A stretch of DNA of 64,000 bases from Helcobacillus massiliensis (lineage in GTDB: Bacteria > Actinomycetota > Actinomycetes > Actinomycetales > Dermabacteraceae): positions 1-64,000 of the forward strand of contig NZ_JACHWP010000006.1 of assembly GCF_014191425.1 (NCBI RefSeq), read 5' to 3'. The position numbers and the translations under genes are program-made. Numbering within the stretch: position 1 is the stretch's first letter; each line of letters starts with the position of its first letter. Below are positions 17,077-25,112 of the stretch, piece after piece. The notes under the pieces were generated by a model. That model did not search any database. It was given only the letters and a program-made list of their open reading frames with translations, and was not told the origin of the DNA.

Positions 17077-18015
17077 TCAGGTCAGCGGTGACGCGGGCCC
17101 GCTGCAGGGGGAGATGGCGCTGCCGTGGTGGGCGGCCTGGTGGCAGAGGATGCCGGCGAATTCGCTGATCGCGGGGATCTTCATCGCGCCGGGGCGGTTC
17201 ACGATGCCGATCGTGCGGGACGGGACGCCGTCCACGGTCCGCACCACCACGTCGTGGTTCGGGGCGGATTCCAGCGAGACGTCGGACATCAGCGCGATGC
17301 CGGTGCCGTGCGTGATCAGGCGCTGCACCACGGTGGAGTCGTCGGTGGAGTAGCGCACGCGCGGCGTGAAACCGGCGGCATCGGCAGCGCACATCAGGTT
17401 CGCGCTGCAGCGCTCACAGCCGGCGATCCACTCGTCCTCCGCGAAGTCGGACAGCGACAGGTGCTCCTTCTGGGCCAGCGGGTGGTCCTTCGGCAGCACG
17501 AGCCGGACCTGGTCCTCCAGAATCGGGGTCCACTCCAGGCGGCCCTCGTCGTCGAGCTTCGTGTCGGGGTAGCGGAAGATCATCGCCACGTCGATCGTGT
17601 TCGCCGCGATCCCCGCGATCGCCTCCGGCGGCTCCATCTCGTTGAAGCTGAGGGCGATGCCGGGGTGGCGCTCCGTCATCTCCGCCAGCGTGGGCGGCAG
17701 CAGCACCGCAGCGGCCGACGGGAACGTGGTGAAGCGGACCCGGCCCTTCTTCAGCGCCACGATGTCCTCCATCTCCGTAGTCGCCGCCTTCATCGTCTTC
17801 GCGATCTGGGCCGCGTGCACCGCCAGGCGCGTGCCCGCCTCGGTGGGGGTGACGCCGCCGGAGGAGCGCAGCAGCAGCTGCATGCCCGTCTCCTTCTCCA
17901 GCGCCGACAGGTGCTGGGAGACGGCGGGCTGGGTCCAGCCGAGTTCGCGCGCGGCGGCGCCGATGGAGTGGTTCTTCACAACGGTGTCGAAGATGAGCAG
18001 CCTGCGGGGATCCAT
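17077..18015 (-). CDS. LysR family transcriptional regulator
   Basis: The 312-residue regulator has a standard N-terminal helix-turn-helix (LLIFDTVVKNHSIGAAARELGWTQPAVSQHLSALE region, residues 6-45) and a periplasmic-binding-protein-like effector domain (about 90-295). The C-terminal 15 residues are variable. Its ATG lies 6 nt after TAGGCT with no ribosome binding site, so the mRNA is likely leaderless. It converges on the D-lactate dehydrogenase-like gene and is divergent from the siderophore importer. A dyad TTGC-N15-GCAA (18097-18119) upstream could be its binding site, which is inference. Confidence 0.88.
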   Translation of the reverse strand: MDPRRLLIFDTVVKNHSIGAAARELGWTQPAVSQHLSALEKETGMQLLLRSSGGVTPTEAGTRLAVHAAQIAKTMKAATTEMEDIVALKKGRVRFTTFPSAAAVLLPPTLAEMTERHPGIALSFNEMEPPEAIAGIAANTIDVAMIFRYPDTKLDDEGRLEWTPILEDQVRLVLPKDHPLAQKEHLSLSDFAEDEWIAGCERCSANLMCAADAAGFTPRVRYSTDDSTVVQRLITHGTGIALMSDVSLESAPNHDVVVRTVDGVPSRTIGIVNRPGAMKIPAISEFAGILCHQAAHHGSAISPCSGPASPLT

Positions 18016-18027
18016 GCCCGAAGCCTA
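18016..18027 (-). promoter_or_regulatory. -10 box and leaderless start of the lysR-type gene
   Basis: On the minus strand TAGGCT (18027-18022), 6 nt, then ATG at 18015. No Shine-Dalgarno sequence. Confidence 0.6.
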
Positions 18028-18096
18028 CTACCGGGCCCGTCGGCCGCTGAGGCCCCGCCGGGGCGCCGACGGATGCGGCTTTCCGCACACCCCGCC

Positions 18097-18119
18097 TTGC
18101 AAAAACCCCATTTACGCAA
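18097..18119. promoter_or_regulatory. Imperfect dyad, possible LysR-type operator
   Basis: TTGC (18097-18100) and GCAA (18116-18119) flank an A/T-rich centre in the gap between the LysR gene and the siderophore importer. The spacing and symmetry are compatible with an LTTR box but not diagnostic. Confidence 0.3.
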
Positions 18120-18169
18120 CACCGAGGTTGCACAAACGCGTGACCTGTGGGCAGACTGATCCCGCGAAC

Positions 18170-18188
18170 TGAGGTTCGCCTAACCAAA
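18170..18188 (+). promoter_or_regulatory. IdeR/DtxR-type iron box
   Basis: TGAGGTTCGCCTAACCAAA matches 15 of 19 positions of the DtxR/IdeR consensus TTAGGTTAGGCTAACCTAA, including the core GGTT and CCTAACC arms. It lies 48 nt before the siderophore-binding protein gene, where an Fe2+-loaded repressor would block transcription. Confidence 0.8.
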
Positions 18189-18235
18189 CCACCACGACCG
18201 TGCTTTCCCAGCCGGCCCACAATCCCGGAGACCTC

Positions 18236-19267
18236 ATGACCGACTTCCGCACCCGCGCCACCGCCTTCTCCCGCCGCTCCGTCCTGCGCACCGGCCTCGC
18301 CGGCGCAGCCGCCGCCGCTGTCACCGCCACCCTCGCCGCCTGCGGCAGCTCCTCCGCCGATTCCGGGAAATCCGACTCCGGGAAGTCCGGATCCGCCTCC
18401 GGCGGGACCGTCGAGGTCACCACCGCCCGCGGGAAGGCCACCGCCCCGAAGAACCCCGGCAAGGTCGCCGTGCTCGACATCAGCCTCGTGGACACCATGG
18501 TGGAGCTCGGCCTCACCGACAGCATCGTCGCCCTGCCGAAGAAGAACCTCCCGGAGCGCCTGAAGTCCCAGTTCTCCAGCGACAAGATCGTCGACACCGG
18601 CGCCCTGAAGGAACCGGACTTCGACTCCATCGCCCAGGCCGGCCCCGACCTCATCATGATCGCCGGCCGCACCGCCGGCCTCTACGACCAGCTCACCCCC
18701 ATCTCGAAGAACGTCCTCGACTTCACGGTCGACCCCAAGGACTTCCTGAAGAGCTTCACCGCCACGACCGAACAGATCGGCGCGGTCTTCGGCAAGGAGA
18801 AGGAAGCGAAGAAGAAGATCGAGGAGATCGACGCTCGCGTCGAGGACATCAAGAAGAAGGCCGAGAAGCTCGACGGCACTACCGCCATCCTCATGGTCTC
18901 CGGCGGCAAGGTCAGCACCTACGCCCCCGGCTCCCGCTTCGGCGGCATCATCTACGACGCCCTCGGCTTCAAGCCGATGGTGGAGTCCACCAAGGACGCA
19001 GCCCACGGCGACACCATCTCCTTCGAGTTCATCGCCGAGAAGAACCCGGCCCGCGCATTCGTGGTGGACCGCGACGCCGCCATCGGCGACGAAGGCAAGG
19101 GAGCCAAGGCCGTCCTCGACAATGACGTGGTCAAGCGCGCCGACGCGTTCAAGAACGACGCCGTCGTGTACGTCGACGCCCACGCCTGGTACATCTCCAG
19201 CACCGGCATCGCCTCCTTCAACTCCATCCTGGACGACGCCGAGAAGGGCCTCGCAGCAGCCAAGTGA
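18236..19267 (+). CDS. Siderophore-binding lipoprotein of an iron ABC importer
   Basis: The 343-residue protein is a periplasmic-binding-type lipoprotein anchored outside the membrane. The N-terminus has SRRSVLRTG, which looks like a twin-arginine motif, and the lipobox LAAC with lipid-bearing Cys36. A Ser/Gly/Lys linker follows, then a TroA/FhuD-like fold (VAVLDISLVDTMVELGL; AGPDLIMIAGRTAGLYDQL). The sequence resembles the CeuA/YclQ/FatB group, which binds catecholate or petrobactin-type siderophores; the ligand is inferred. It is first in a four-gene operon behind an iron box. The ATG at 18236 has GGAG 5 nt upstream. Confidence 0.9.
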   Translation: MTDFRTRATAFSRRSVLRTGLAGAAAAAVTATLAACGSSSADSGKSDSGKSGSASGGTVEVTTARGKATAPKNPGKVAVLDISLVDTMVELGLTDSIVALPKKNLPERLKSQFSSDKIVDTGALKEPDFDSIAQAGPDLIMIAGRTAGLYDQLTPISKNVLDFTVDPKDFLKSFTATTEQIGAVFGKEKEAKKKIEEIDARVEDIKKKAEKLDGTTAILMVSGGKVSTYAPGSRFGGIIYDALGFKPMVESTKDAAHGDTISFEFIAEKNPARAFVVDRDAAIGDEGKGAKAVLDNDVVKRADAFKNDAVVYVDAHAWYISSTGIASFNSILDDAEKGLAAAK

Positions 19268-20259
19268 CCGCCCGCGCCCTTCCCGTCGTCCCCCGGCGGG
19301 AGAGAACAGCGAACGCCGCCGCACTGATCGCCTGTGCGGCGGCTGTCGCCGTCCTCGCCGCCTGCTCCCTCGCCGTCGGCGTAGGACGCCTGTCCCTCTC
19401 CGACCCGGCCGCCTCCTGGGACCTGATCAGCCAGTCCCGCCTGCCGCGCACCGTCGCCCTCATCCTCGCCGGCGCCGCCATGGCGATCTGCGGCGTGGTC
19501 ATGCAGATGCTGACCCGCAACCGCTTCGTGGAGCCCTCTACGGCCGGCACTACTGAATCCGCCGCATTCGGCCTGCTCATCGCCACCCTCGTGGCGCCCG
19601 GTCTGCCGATCTGGGCGAAGATGCTGTTCGGCACCGCCGCGGCGGTCGCGGGAACCGCCCTGTTCATCTCCATCCTGCGGGCGGTGCCGATGCGCAACGT
19701 CCTCATCGTCCCGCTGATCGGCCTCATGCTCGGCGGCATCATCTCCTCCGTCACCACCTTCATCGCCTACCAGGGCAACCTGTCCCAGGGCCTCGGCGCA
19801 TGGATGAGCGCGGACCTCTCCGGGGTGGTCAAGGGCCGCTACGAGATGCTGTGGCTGCTGGCGCTCGTGGTCATCGCCGTGTGGATCATGGCGGACCGCT
19901 TCACCGTCGCCGGCCTCGGCGAGGACTTCACCACGAACCTCGGCCTCAACCATCGCCGCGTCATGACGATCGGCCTCAGCCTGGTGGCTCTGGCCACCTC
20001 CGTTGTGGTGATCATCGTGGGTGCGATTCCGTTCCTCGGCCTGATCGTGCCGAACATCGTGGCCCTGTTCATCGGCGACAACATCCGCCGCGCCATCCCC
20101 TGGGTCGCGTTCCTCGGCTCCGGCATCGTGCTGGCCTGCGACATCGTCGGCCGCCTCGTCCGCTACCCCTACGAAGTGCCGCTCGGCGTGGTGATGGGCA
20201 TCGCCGGGTCGCTGATCTTCCTCATCCTCCTGCTGAAGAGGAGCACCCCCGTTGACTGA
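19264..20259 (+). CDS. Siderophore ABC importer permease 1 (FecCD family, YclN-like)
   Basis: This 331-residue FecCD-family permease has about nine hydrophobic helices, with the family markers RLPRTVALILAGAAMAICGVVMQMLTRN early and GLIVPNIVALFIGDNIRRAIP late. The GTG start overlaps the stop of the binding-protein gene. It should pair with the next gene product to form the membrane channel. It lacks any unusual insertion. Confidence 0.9.
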   Translation: MTARALPVVPRRERTANAAALIACAAAVAVLAACSLAVGVGRLSLSDPAASWDLISQSRLPRTVALILAGAAMAICGVVMQMLTRNRFVEPSTAGTTESAAFGLLIATLVAPGLPIWAKMLFGTAAAVAGTALFISILRAVPMRNVLIVPLIGLMLGGIISSVTTFIAYQGNLSQGLGAWMSADLSGVVKGRYEMLWLLALVVIAVWIMADRFTVAGLGEDFTTNLGLNHRRVMTIGLSLVALATSVVVIIVGAIPFLGLIVPNIVALFIGDNIRRAIPWVAFLGSGIVLACDIVGRLVRYPYEVPLGVVMGIAGSLIFLILLLKRSTPVD

Positions 20260-21313
20260 CTCCCGCTACGAGACCCGCTCCGCGGAGGTGGAGGGGCCGA
20301 CGGATGCCGGCCTCGGATCTAGCCGCGCTCTGCGGCTCCCGTCGGCCCTGCGCAGCCTGCAGGCCCTCGGCCCGTGGGCCCGCATCGGCATCGCCGCCGC
20401 CCTAGCCGTCGTCCTGATCGGCGTGTTCCTGACCATCGACCTCGGCGGTGCGTGGCAGTACATCCTGCGCCGTCGGTCCATGACGGTGCTGACGATGGTG
20501 CTGGTGGGATCCGCGATCGGGATGGCGACCGTCGGCTTCCAGACCATCACCCACAACCGCATCCTCACCCCCTCCGTGATGGGCTTCGACGCCCTGTTCA
20601 TGATGGTGGTGACGGTGACGATCGTGATGTTCGGCGCTGCCCGCATCCAGCAGGCGGAGGACTGGACAGTGTTCGCGATCCAAGCGGCCGTCATGATGAT
20701 CGTCTCCACCGCTCTCTACGGGTGGCTGCTGATCGGGGCGAGGCGCGCCCTGCATGTGCTGCTGCTGGTCGGGATCATCCTCGGGGTGCTGCTGCGCTCC
20801 CTCATCAGCTTCATTCAGCGCCTGCTGGACCCCAACGAGTTCCAGGTGCTGGAGGACATGAGCTTCGCCAGCTTCAACCTCACCACCGTGCCCGCGCTCG
20901 CCACCGCCGTGGTGCTGCTCGGCATCGGGATCGCGGTGCTGCTGCGTCTGCACCGGGTGCTCGATGTGATGGCGCTGGGCCGCGACCTCGCCGTGGGCCT
21001 CGGCATCCCGTACCAGCGGATCCAGATGCTGGTGCTGATCGCGGTGACCCTGCTGGTGTCCGCGGCGACGGCGCTCGCGGGTCCCACCACGTTCTTCGGC
21101 CTGCTGGTCGCGCACATGGCGTACGCGACGGTCGCCTCCGAGAAGCATCGCCACACACTGCCGATGGCGGCGGTGATGAGCGTGATCGCGCTCGTGGGCG
21201 GCCAGCTCATCCTCGAGCGCGTCCTCGGCTTCGCCACCGCCCTCAGCGTGGTGGTGGACTTCGCCGGCGGCCTGCTGTTCATCCTGCTGCTCATCCGCAA
21301 GAAAGGGCTGTGA
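20252..21313 (+). CDS. Siderophore ABC importer permease 2 (FecCD family, YclO-like)
   Basis: The 353-residue second permease begins with a TTG that overlaps the previous stop by 8 nt, so strong translational coupling is expected. The first 45 residues are a hydrophilic extension rich in Ser/Arg. Then come FecCD-type helices with VLTMVLVGSAIGMATVGFQTITHNRILTPSVMGFD and GPTTFFGLLVAHMAYA. The extension contains two inverted copies of the GCCGACGGR 9-mer. Confidence 0.88.
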   Translation: MTDSRYETRSAEVEGPTDAGLGSSRALRLPSALRSLQALGPWARIGIAAALAVVLIGVFLTIDLGGAWQYILRRRSMTVLTMVLVGSAIGMATVGFQTITHNRILTPSVMGFDALFMMVVTVTIVMFGAARIQQAEDWTVFAIQAAVMMIVSTALYGWLLIGARRALHVLLLVGIILGVLLRSLISFIQRLLDPNEFQVLEDMSFASFNLTTVPALATAVVLLGIGIAVLLRLHRVLDVMALGRDLAVGLGIPYQRIQMLVLIAVTLLVSAATALAGPTTFFGLLVAHMAYATVASEKHRHTLPMAAVMSVIALVGGQLILERVLGFATALSVVVDFAGGLLFILLLIRKKGL

Positions 21314-21316
21314 GCC

Positions 21317-22144
21317 ATGATCATCTGCGACGGCGTCACCAAGAGGTACGGCACCACCACCGTGGTGGACGATGTCCGCCTGCTGATCCAGACCGGCGGC
21401 CTCACCTCCATCATCGGCCCCAACGGCGCCGGCAAGTCCACCCTGCTGTCGATGATGGCGCGCCTGCTGACGATGGACGGCGGGCGCGTCAGCGTGGACG
21501 GCCTGGATGTTGCCGCGACGGATTCGGCGGTGCTGGCGCGGCGGCTCGCGATCCTGCGGCAGGACAACCACCTGGACATCCGCCTCACGGTGCGGGACCT
21601 GGTGGCGTTCGGCCGCTACCCCCATTCGAAGGGCCGCCCCACCATCGAGGACCGCGTGCACGTGGACCGCGCCCTGGACTACATGGACATGGGCCACCTG
21701 GCGGACCGGTTCCTTGACGAGCTGTCCGGCGGTCAGCGGCAGCGGGCGTTCGTGGCGATGACGCTCGCCCAGGACACGGAGTACATCCTGCTGGACGAGC
21801 CGCTGAACAACCTCGACATGCCGCACGGCGTCGCGATGATGAGCGTGCTGCAGCGGGCGGCGAAGGAGCTCGGCAAGACCGTGGTGGTGGTCATCCACGA
21901 CATCAACTTCGCCTCCGCCTATTCGGACCGCATCATTGCGATGCGGGAGGGCCGCGTGATCGAACAGGGGACGCCTGCCGAGATCGTGACGCCGCCGGTG
22001 ATGCAGGAGGTGTACGGCCTCACCGTGGATGTGGTGGAGCACGGCGGTCACCCGTTCGCGCTGTACTTCCATGCGAGTGCCGTGCGCCCCACGGACGAGG
22101 CAGAAGCGGCGCCGAGCGGCCAAGAGACGGGTCGCGTGCGGTAA
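21317..22144 (+). CDS. Siderophore ABC importer ATPase (YclP-like)
   Basis: The 275-residue ATPase has Walker A GPNGAGKST (34-42), a Q-loop LRQDNHLDIRLTV, signature LSGGQRQRAF and Walker B YILLDEPLNNLD with the catalytic Glu, followed by the H-loop VVIHDINFA. It energises the two permeases encoded just upstream, 3 nt away. The C-terminal 25 residues are a non-conserved polar tail. It is cytoplasmic and closes the iron-uptake operon. Confidence 0.92.
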   Translation: MIICDGVTKRYGTTTVVDDVRLLIQTGGLTSIIGPNGAGKSTLLSMMARLLTMDGGRVSVDGLDVAATDSAVLARRLAILRQDNHLDIRLTVRDLVAFGRYPHSKGRPTIEDRVHVDRALDYMDMGHLADRFLDELSGGQRQRAFVAMTLAQDTEYILLDEPLNNLDMPHGVAMMSVLQRAAKELGKTVVVVIHDINFASAYSDRIIAMREGRVIEQGTPAEIVTPPVMQEVYGLTVDVVEHGGHPFALYFHASAVRPTDEAEAAPSGQETGRVR

Positions 22145-22160
22145 AGAAGGGGTCAATTCC

Positions 22161-22210
22161 TGGTCAGCTGTCTAGGCGGCCGACGGGACCGGGGCGGCCG
22201 GACCAGCTGA
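22161..22210 (+). terminator. Possible terminator hairpin after the iron-uptake operon
   Basis: TCAGCTG (22164-22170) and CAGCTGA (22204-22210) form a 7-bp stem around a GC-rich 33-nt loop. No U-tract follows. It lies 20 nt past the ATPase stop. It contains one GCCGACGGG copy in the loop. Confidence 0.35.
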
Positions 22211-22293
22211 GACCGGCTCGGAGACCGTGCTGTGACCTTTGCTGTGTCCGATCTGGTCGACCAATCGGTAGATGCGTCGTAGTGTTGGAAGGT

Positions 22294-22317
22294 CTGCACT
22301 TGTGCAGTCGCTATTCT
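22294..22317 (+). promoter_or_regulatory. Promoter region of the polysaccharide locus, dyad plus -10
   Basis: TATTCT (22312-22317) is a good -10 that would start transcription near 22324, some 32 nt before the GTG of the kinase gene. No -35 is found at the right distance. Instead the dyad CTGCAC-TT-GTGCAG (22294-22307) sits immediately upstream, a suitable position for an activator or repressor of the whole locus. Confidence 0.45.
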
Positions 22318-22355
22318 GACGGAGACGATCACATCTCGGAAACGACGGTACGCCA

Positions 22356-24128
22356 GTGACTATTGAAGACTTCTTCCGGCTTCTCCTGCGCAACGCGCTG
22401 CTGATCAGTCTGCTCACGCTGCTCGGCCTCGCGGGTGGCTATGCCTTCTCGTACACCAAGCCCACGGTCTACGAGGCGACGGCGCTCGGCTACGTGACCG
22501 CCCGCGTTGAGACGGACGCGAACGGGCAGGAGATCCCCATGGGCGGCAGCGTCCCCGCTGCCGGTGGGGACGCGGAGAAGTACGGAACCGCGCAGACCTA
22601 TCTGCCGCTGTTCAACACCCCGACTGTCGGCCAGGCCGTCATCGACGATCTGGGCCTGCAGGGCACCAGCGCCCACGCGATCGCCTCGAACCTGACGGCA
22701 TCGATCGACCCGAACGTTCCGATCATCACCGTGAAGGCGCGCGCCTCCTCCCCGCAGCGAGCCCAGGAGATCGCGAATTCGTCCATCACCGCCGTGAACC
22801 GCGAGGGCGCGTTCCTGCTCACCGGTGACCGCGACTCCAAGGACGCGCCGATGACCCTCATCTCGTATGAGGCGGCGGACGTCCCGAGCGCCCCCGTTGC
22901 GCCGAACCGGATGAAGTTCGCCGCGGCCGGTGCCGCCGCCGGTCTGGTGCTGGCGCTCGCGCTGTCCTGGCTGCGCAACCGCAACGATTCCCGCGTGCGC
23001 ACCGTGGACGACATCAAGTCGAAGACCCCCGTCACGGCGCTCGGCGTGCTTCCGGACTCCCGCGACCTCACTCGTTCGAAGTCCGGGGAGCTGCCGGAGC
23101 CGAAGGAGTTCCACTCGAAGGAGGCGCTGCGCAAGCTGCGCACGAACCTCCGCTTCGCCAACGTGGACAACCCGCCGCGCTCCATCGTGGTGTCGTCGTC
23201 CGCGCCCGGTGAGGGCAAGTCGACCGTGGCGGCGAACCTGGCGCGCGTCATCGCCCGCTCCGGTGAGAAGGTCATTTTGATCGACGCTGACCTGCGCCGC
23301 CCCACGGTCGCGAAGGCGTTCCAGGTGGACGGCGCGGTGGGCCTGTCGCAGCTGATCGCCGGTTCCGTGGACCTCGAGGACGCGCTGCAGCCGTCGGGAG
23401 TGCGCGGCCTGTCCATCCTGCCGGCGGGCCAGATTCCGCCGAACCCGTCGGAGCTGCTGGGCTCCAACCGCATGGCGGACATCGTGTCGCGCCTGTCCGC
23501 GGACCACTTCGTGGTGATCGACGCCCCGCCGATCCTCGCCGTCACCGACGCTGTTCTGCTCAGCCGCCACACGGACGGCGCCCTGATCGTCGCGGTCCCG
23601 GGCCGCACCCGCGTGGAGGGGCTGAGCCGCTCCATCGAATCGGTCCGCGCCGTCGGCGGCACCGTGCTCGGCGCGGTCATGAACCGTGCCTCCGGCAACC
23701 TCATCACCCGTCTCGCCTACGGTGACGCGGAGTACGGCTACTCGGCGTACGGCTACGCGGCGACCACGTACACGTACACGGAGGACCGCAAGGGCAACAA
23801 GGTGCGCCGCCGCAAGCGCAAGCTCGAGGAGGACCTCGAGGCGCCGGAGCACGGCATCGGTGAGGATGCGGAGATCCGCCCCGCCGGTGTGCCCGCGTCG
23901 GCCGCGATCGCTGCGGCGCCGGCAGCTGCCGCCAAGCCTGCTCCCGCGGCTGCGAGCCCCGCCCCTGCAGCCGAGCGCCCTGCGCCCGCAGCCGAGCGCC
24001 CTGCGCCGTCGGCGCCCGCCGCAACCGCTGTTCGGCCGACGGATGCTGACGAACCGGCGACCGGACCCGTGCGCCGCTCCCGCCTCGGCCGTCGCGCCCG
24101 CTCCCTCGGAACGGACGAGCAGAACTGA
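22356..24128 (+). CDS. Polysaccharide co-polymerase fused to BY-type tyrosine kinase (Wzc/CpsCD-like)
   Basis: The 590-residue protein controls chain length and assembly of the surface polysaccharide. Its N-terminal Wzz-type domain has two membrane helices (about 11-30 and 188-205) around an extracellular loop. The cytoplasmic BY-kinase has Walker A SAPGEGKST (282-290), Walker A' ILIDADLRRP (307-316) and Walker B VVIDAPP (386-392). A tyrosine cluster at about 449-475 (seven or more Tyr) is the expected autophosphorylation site. Unusually, about 110 further residues follow, an Ala/Pro-rich tail with a tandem repeat (ERPAPAAERPAPSAP). The GTG start has only a weak ribosome binding site. The phosphatase at 46179-46748 is a plausible partner. 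Confidence 0.9.
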   Translation: MTIEDFFRLLLRNALLISLLTLLGLAGGYAFSYTKPTVYEATALGYVTARVETDANGQEIPMGGSVPAAGGDAEKYGTAQTYLPLFNTPTVGQAVIDDLGLQGTSAHAIASNLTASIDPNVPIITVKARASSPQRAQEIANSSITAVNREGAFLLTGDRDSKDAPMTLISYEAADVPSAPVAPNRMKFAAAGAAAGLVLALALSWLRNRNDSRVRTVDDIKSKTPVTALGVLPDSRDLTRSKSGELPEPKEFHSKEALRKLRTNLRFANVDNPPRSIVVSSSAPGEGKSTVAANLARVIARSGEKVILIDADLRRPTVAKAFQVDGAVGLSQLIAGSVDLEDALQPSGVRGLSILPAGQIPPNPSELLGSNRMADIVSRLSADHFVVIDAPPILAVTDAVLLSRHTDGALIVAVPGRTRVEGLSRSIESVRAVGGTVLGAVMNRASGNLITRLAYGDAEYGYSAYGYAATTYTYTEDRKGNKVRRRKRKLEEDLEAPEHGIGEDAEIRPAGVPASAAIAAAPAAAAKPAPAAASPAPAAERPAPAAERPAPSAPAATAVRPTDADEPATGPVRRSRLGRRARSLGTDEQN

Positions 24129-25111
24129 TGGGCTCCTCGCGGCGCAGCGTCGGCGTCATCATCCCCAGCTACGGACCGCTCGATGACGCGGCCCGCGTGC
24201 TGGCTGACCTCGCCGACACCGCCCCGGCAGCCCGGACCGCTCCAGCCGCCCCGCAGCGCATCCTCGTGATCGACGACGCCTTCCCCGGCGGCATCGACGC
24301 GAGCGTCCTGCCGGGCCGAGCCGAACTGATCCGCCGCGAGGAGAACGGCGGTTTCGGCGCCGCCGTCAACACGGGACTGCGCATCCTCGACGAGGACGGC
24401 ATCGACCTCGCCCTCGTCCTCAACTCCGACCTGCAGCTCCCGCCGAACTTCCTCCCGGACCTGCTCGAGCACGCCGAACCGTGGCAGCCCGCCGTCATCG
24501 GCTGCCGCAACGAGACCGAGGACGGGCACAGCGGGTACGCCGCCCGGCACTTCCCGACCGTCGGCCACCAGGTGGTGGAATGGCTGCACCCCCTTGCCTC
24601 CCAGCGGCACCGACGGATCCTGCACACCGCCGTGGGCCACGACATGGACGCCGAAGCCGGCACCGGCATGATCCCCGTGGACTGGGTGAGCGGCGCCGTC
24701 ATGCTGCTGCCCGTTGCCGAGGTGATGGCGGCCGGCGGCCTCGACGAGGACTTCTTCATGTACACCGAAGAAGTGGACCTGCAGAAGCGCCTCGCCGAGC
24801 GCGGCATCGCCCGCCTCCTGGACGCCGACCTCACCGTGGTGCACGCCGGCGGCGGCAGTTCGGGCGGGGAGGAGCGCCGACGGGGCTGGCTGACCAGCGC
24901 CCGCGACCTGTACGCCGCGCGCCACCTCAGCACCCGTCGGCTCCGCGCCGGCCTCACCGCCGCCAGCGTCATCAACCTCGGCTGGAACAGTGCCCGCCGC
25001 GCCGCCGGCCGGGACGTGCGACCGCTGGAGAACTTCCGCTTCGAAATGGGCCTGCTGCGCACCGCGCGGGCCTTCACCGCTGAGCGCACCCGCACCGGAA
25101 GGACCCGCTGA
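24128..25111 (+). CDS. Family 2 glycosyltransferase
   Basis: The 327-residue GT-A enzyme shows the GT2 N-terminal strand VGVIIPSYG, VIDDAFPGG, the NGGFGAAVN motif and LVLNSDLQLPP, where the Asp coordinates the metal and nucleotide sugar. The acceptor-side acidic motif is FFMYTEEVDLQKRL. This resembles rhamnosyl- or galactofuranosyltransferase-like GT2 enzymes acting at the cytoplasmic membrane face. The start overlaps the kinase stop by 1 nt (TGATG). Donor and acceptor are unknown. Confidence 0.85.
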   Translation: MGSSRRSVGVIIPSYGPLDDAARVLADLADTAPAARTAPAAPQRILVIDDAFPGGIDASVLPGRAELIRREENGGFGAAVNTGLRILDEDGIDLALVLNSDLQLPPNFLPDLLEHAEPWQPAVIGCRNETEDGHSGYAARHFPTVGHQVVEWLHPLASQRHRRILHTAVGHDMDAEAGTGMIPVDWVSGAVMLLPVAEVMAAGGLDEDFFMYTEEVDLQKRLAERGIARLLDADLTVVHAGGGSSGGEERRRGWLTSARDLYAARHLSTRRLRAGLTAASVINLGWNSARRAAGRDVRPLENFRFEMGLLRTARAFTAERTRTGRTR

Positions 25112-25112
25112 C

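Noticed and set aside
22161-22210. Riboswitch or RNA gene in the gap before the polysaccharide locus
   Set aside because: Only a modest hairpin and one dyad are present; no conserved riboswitch core could be recognised.
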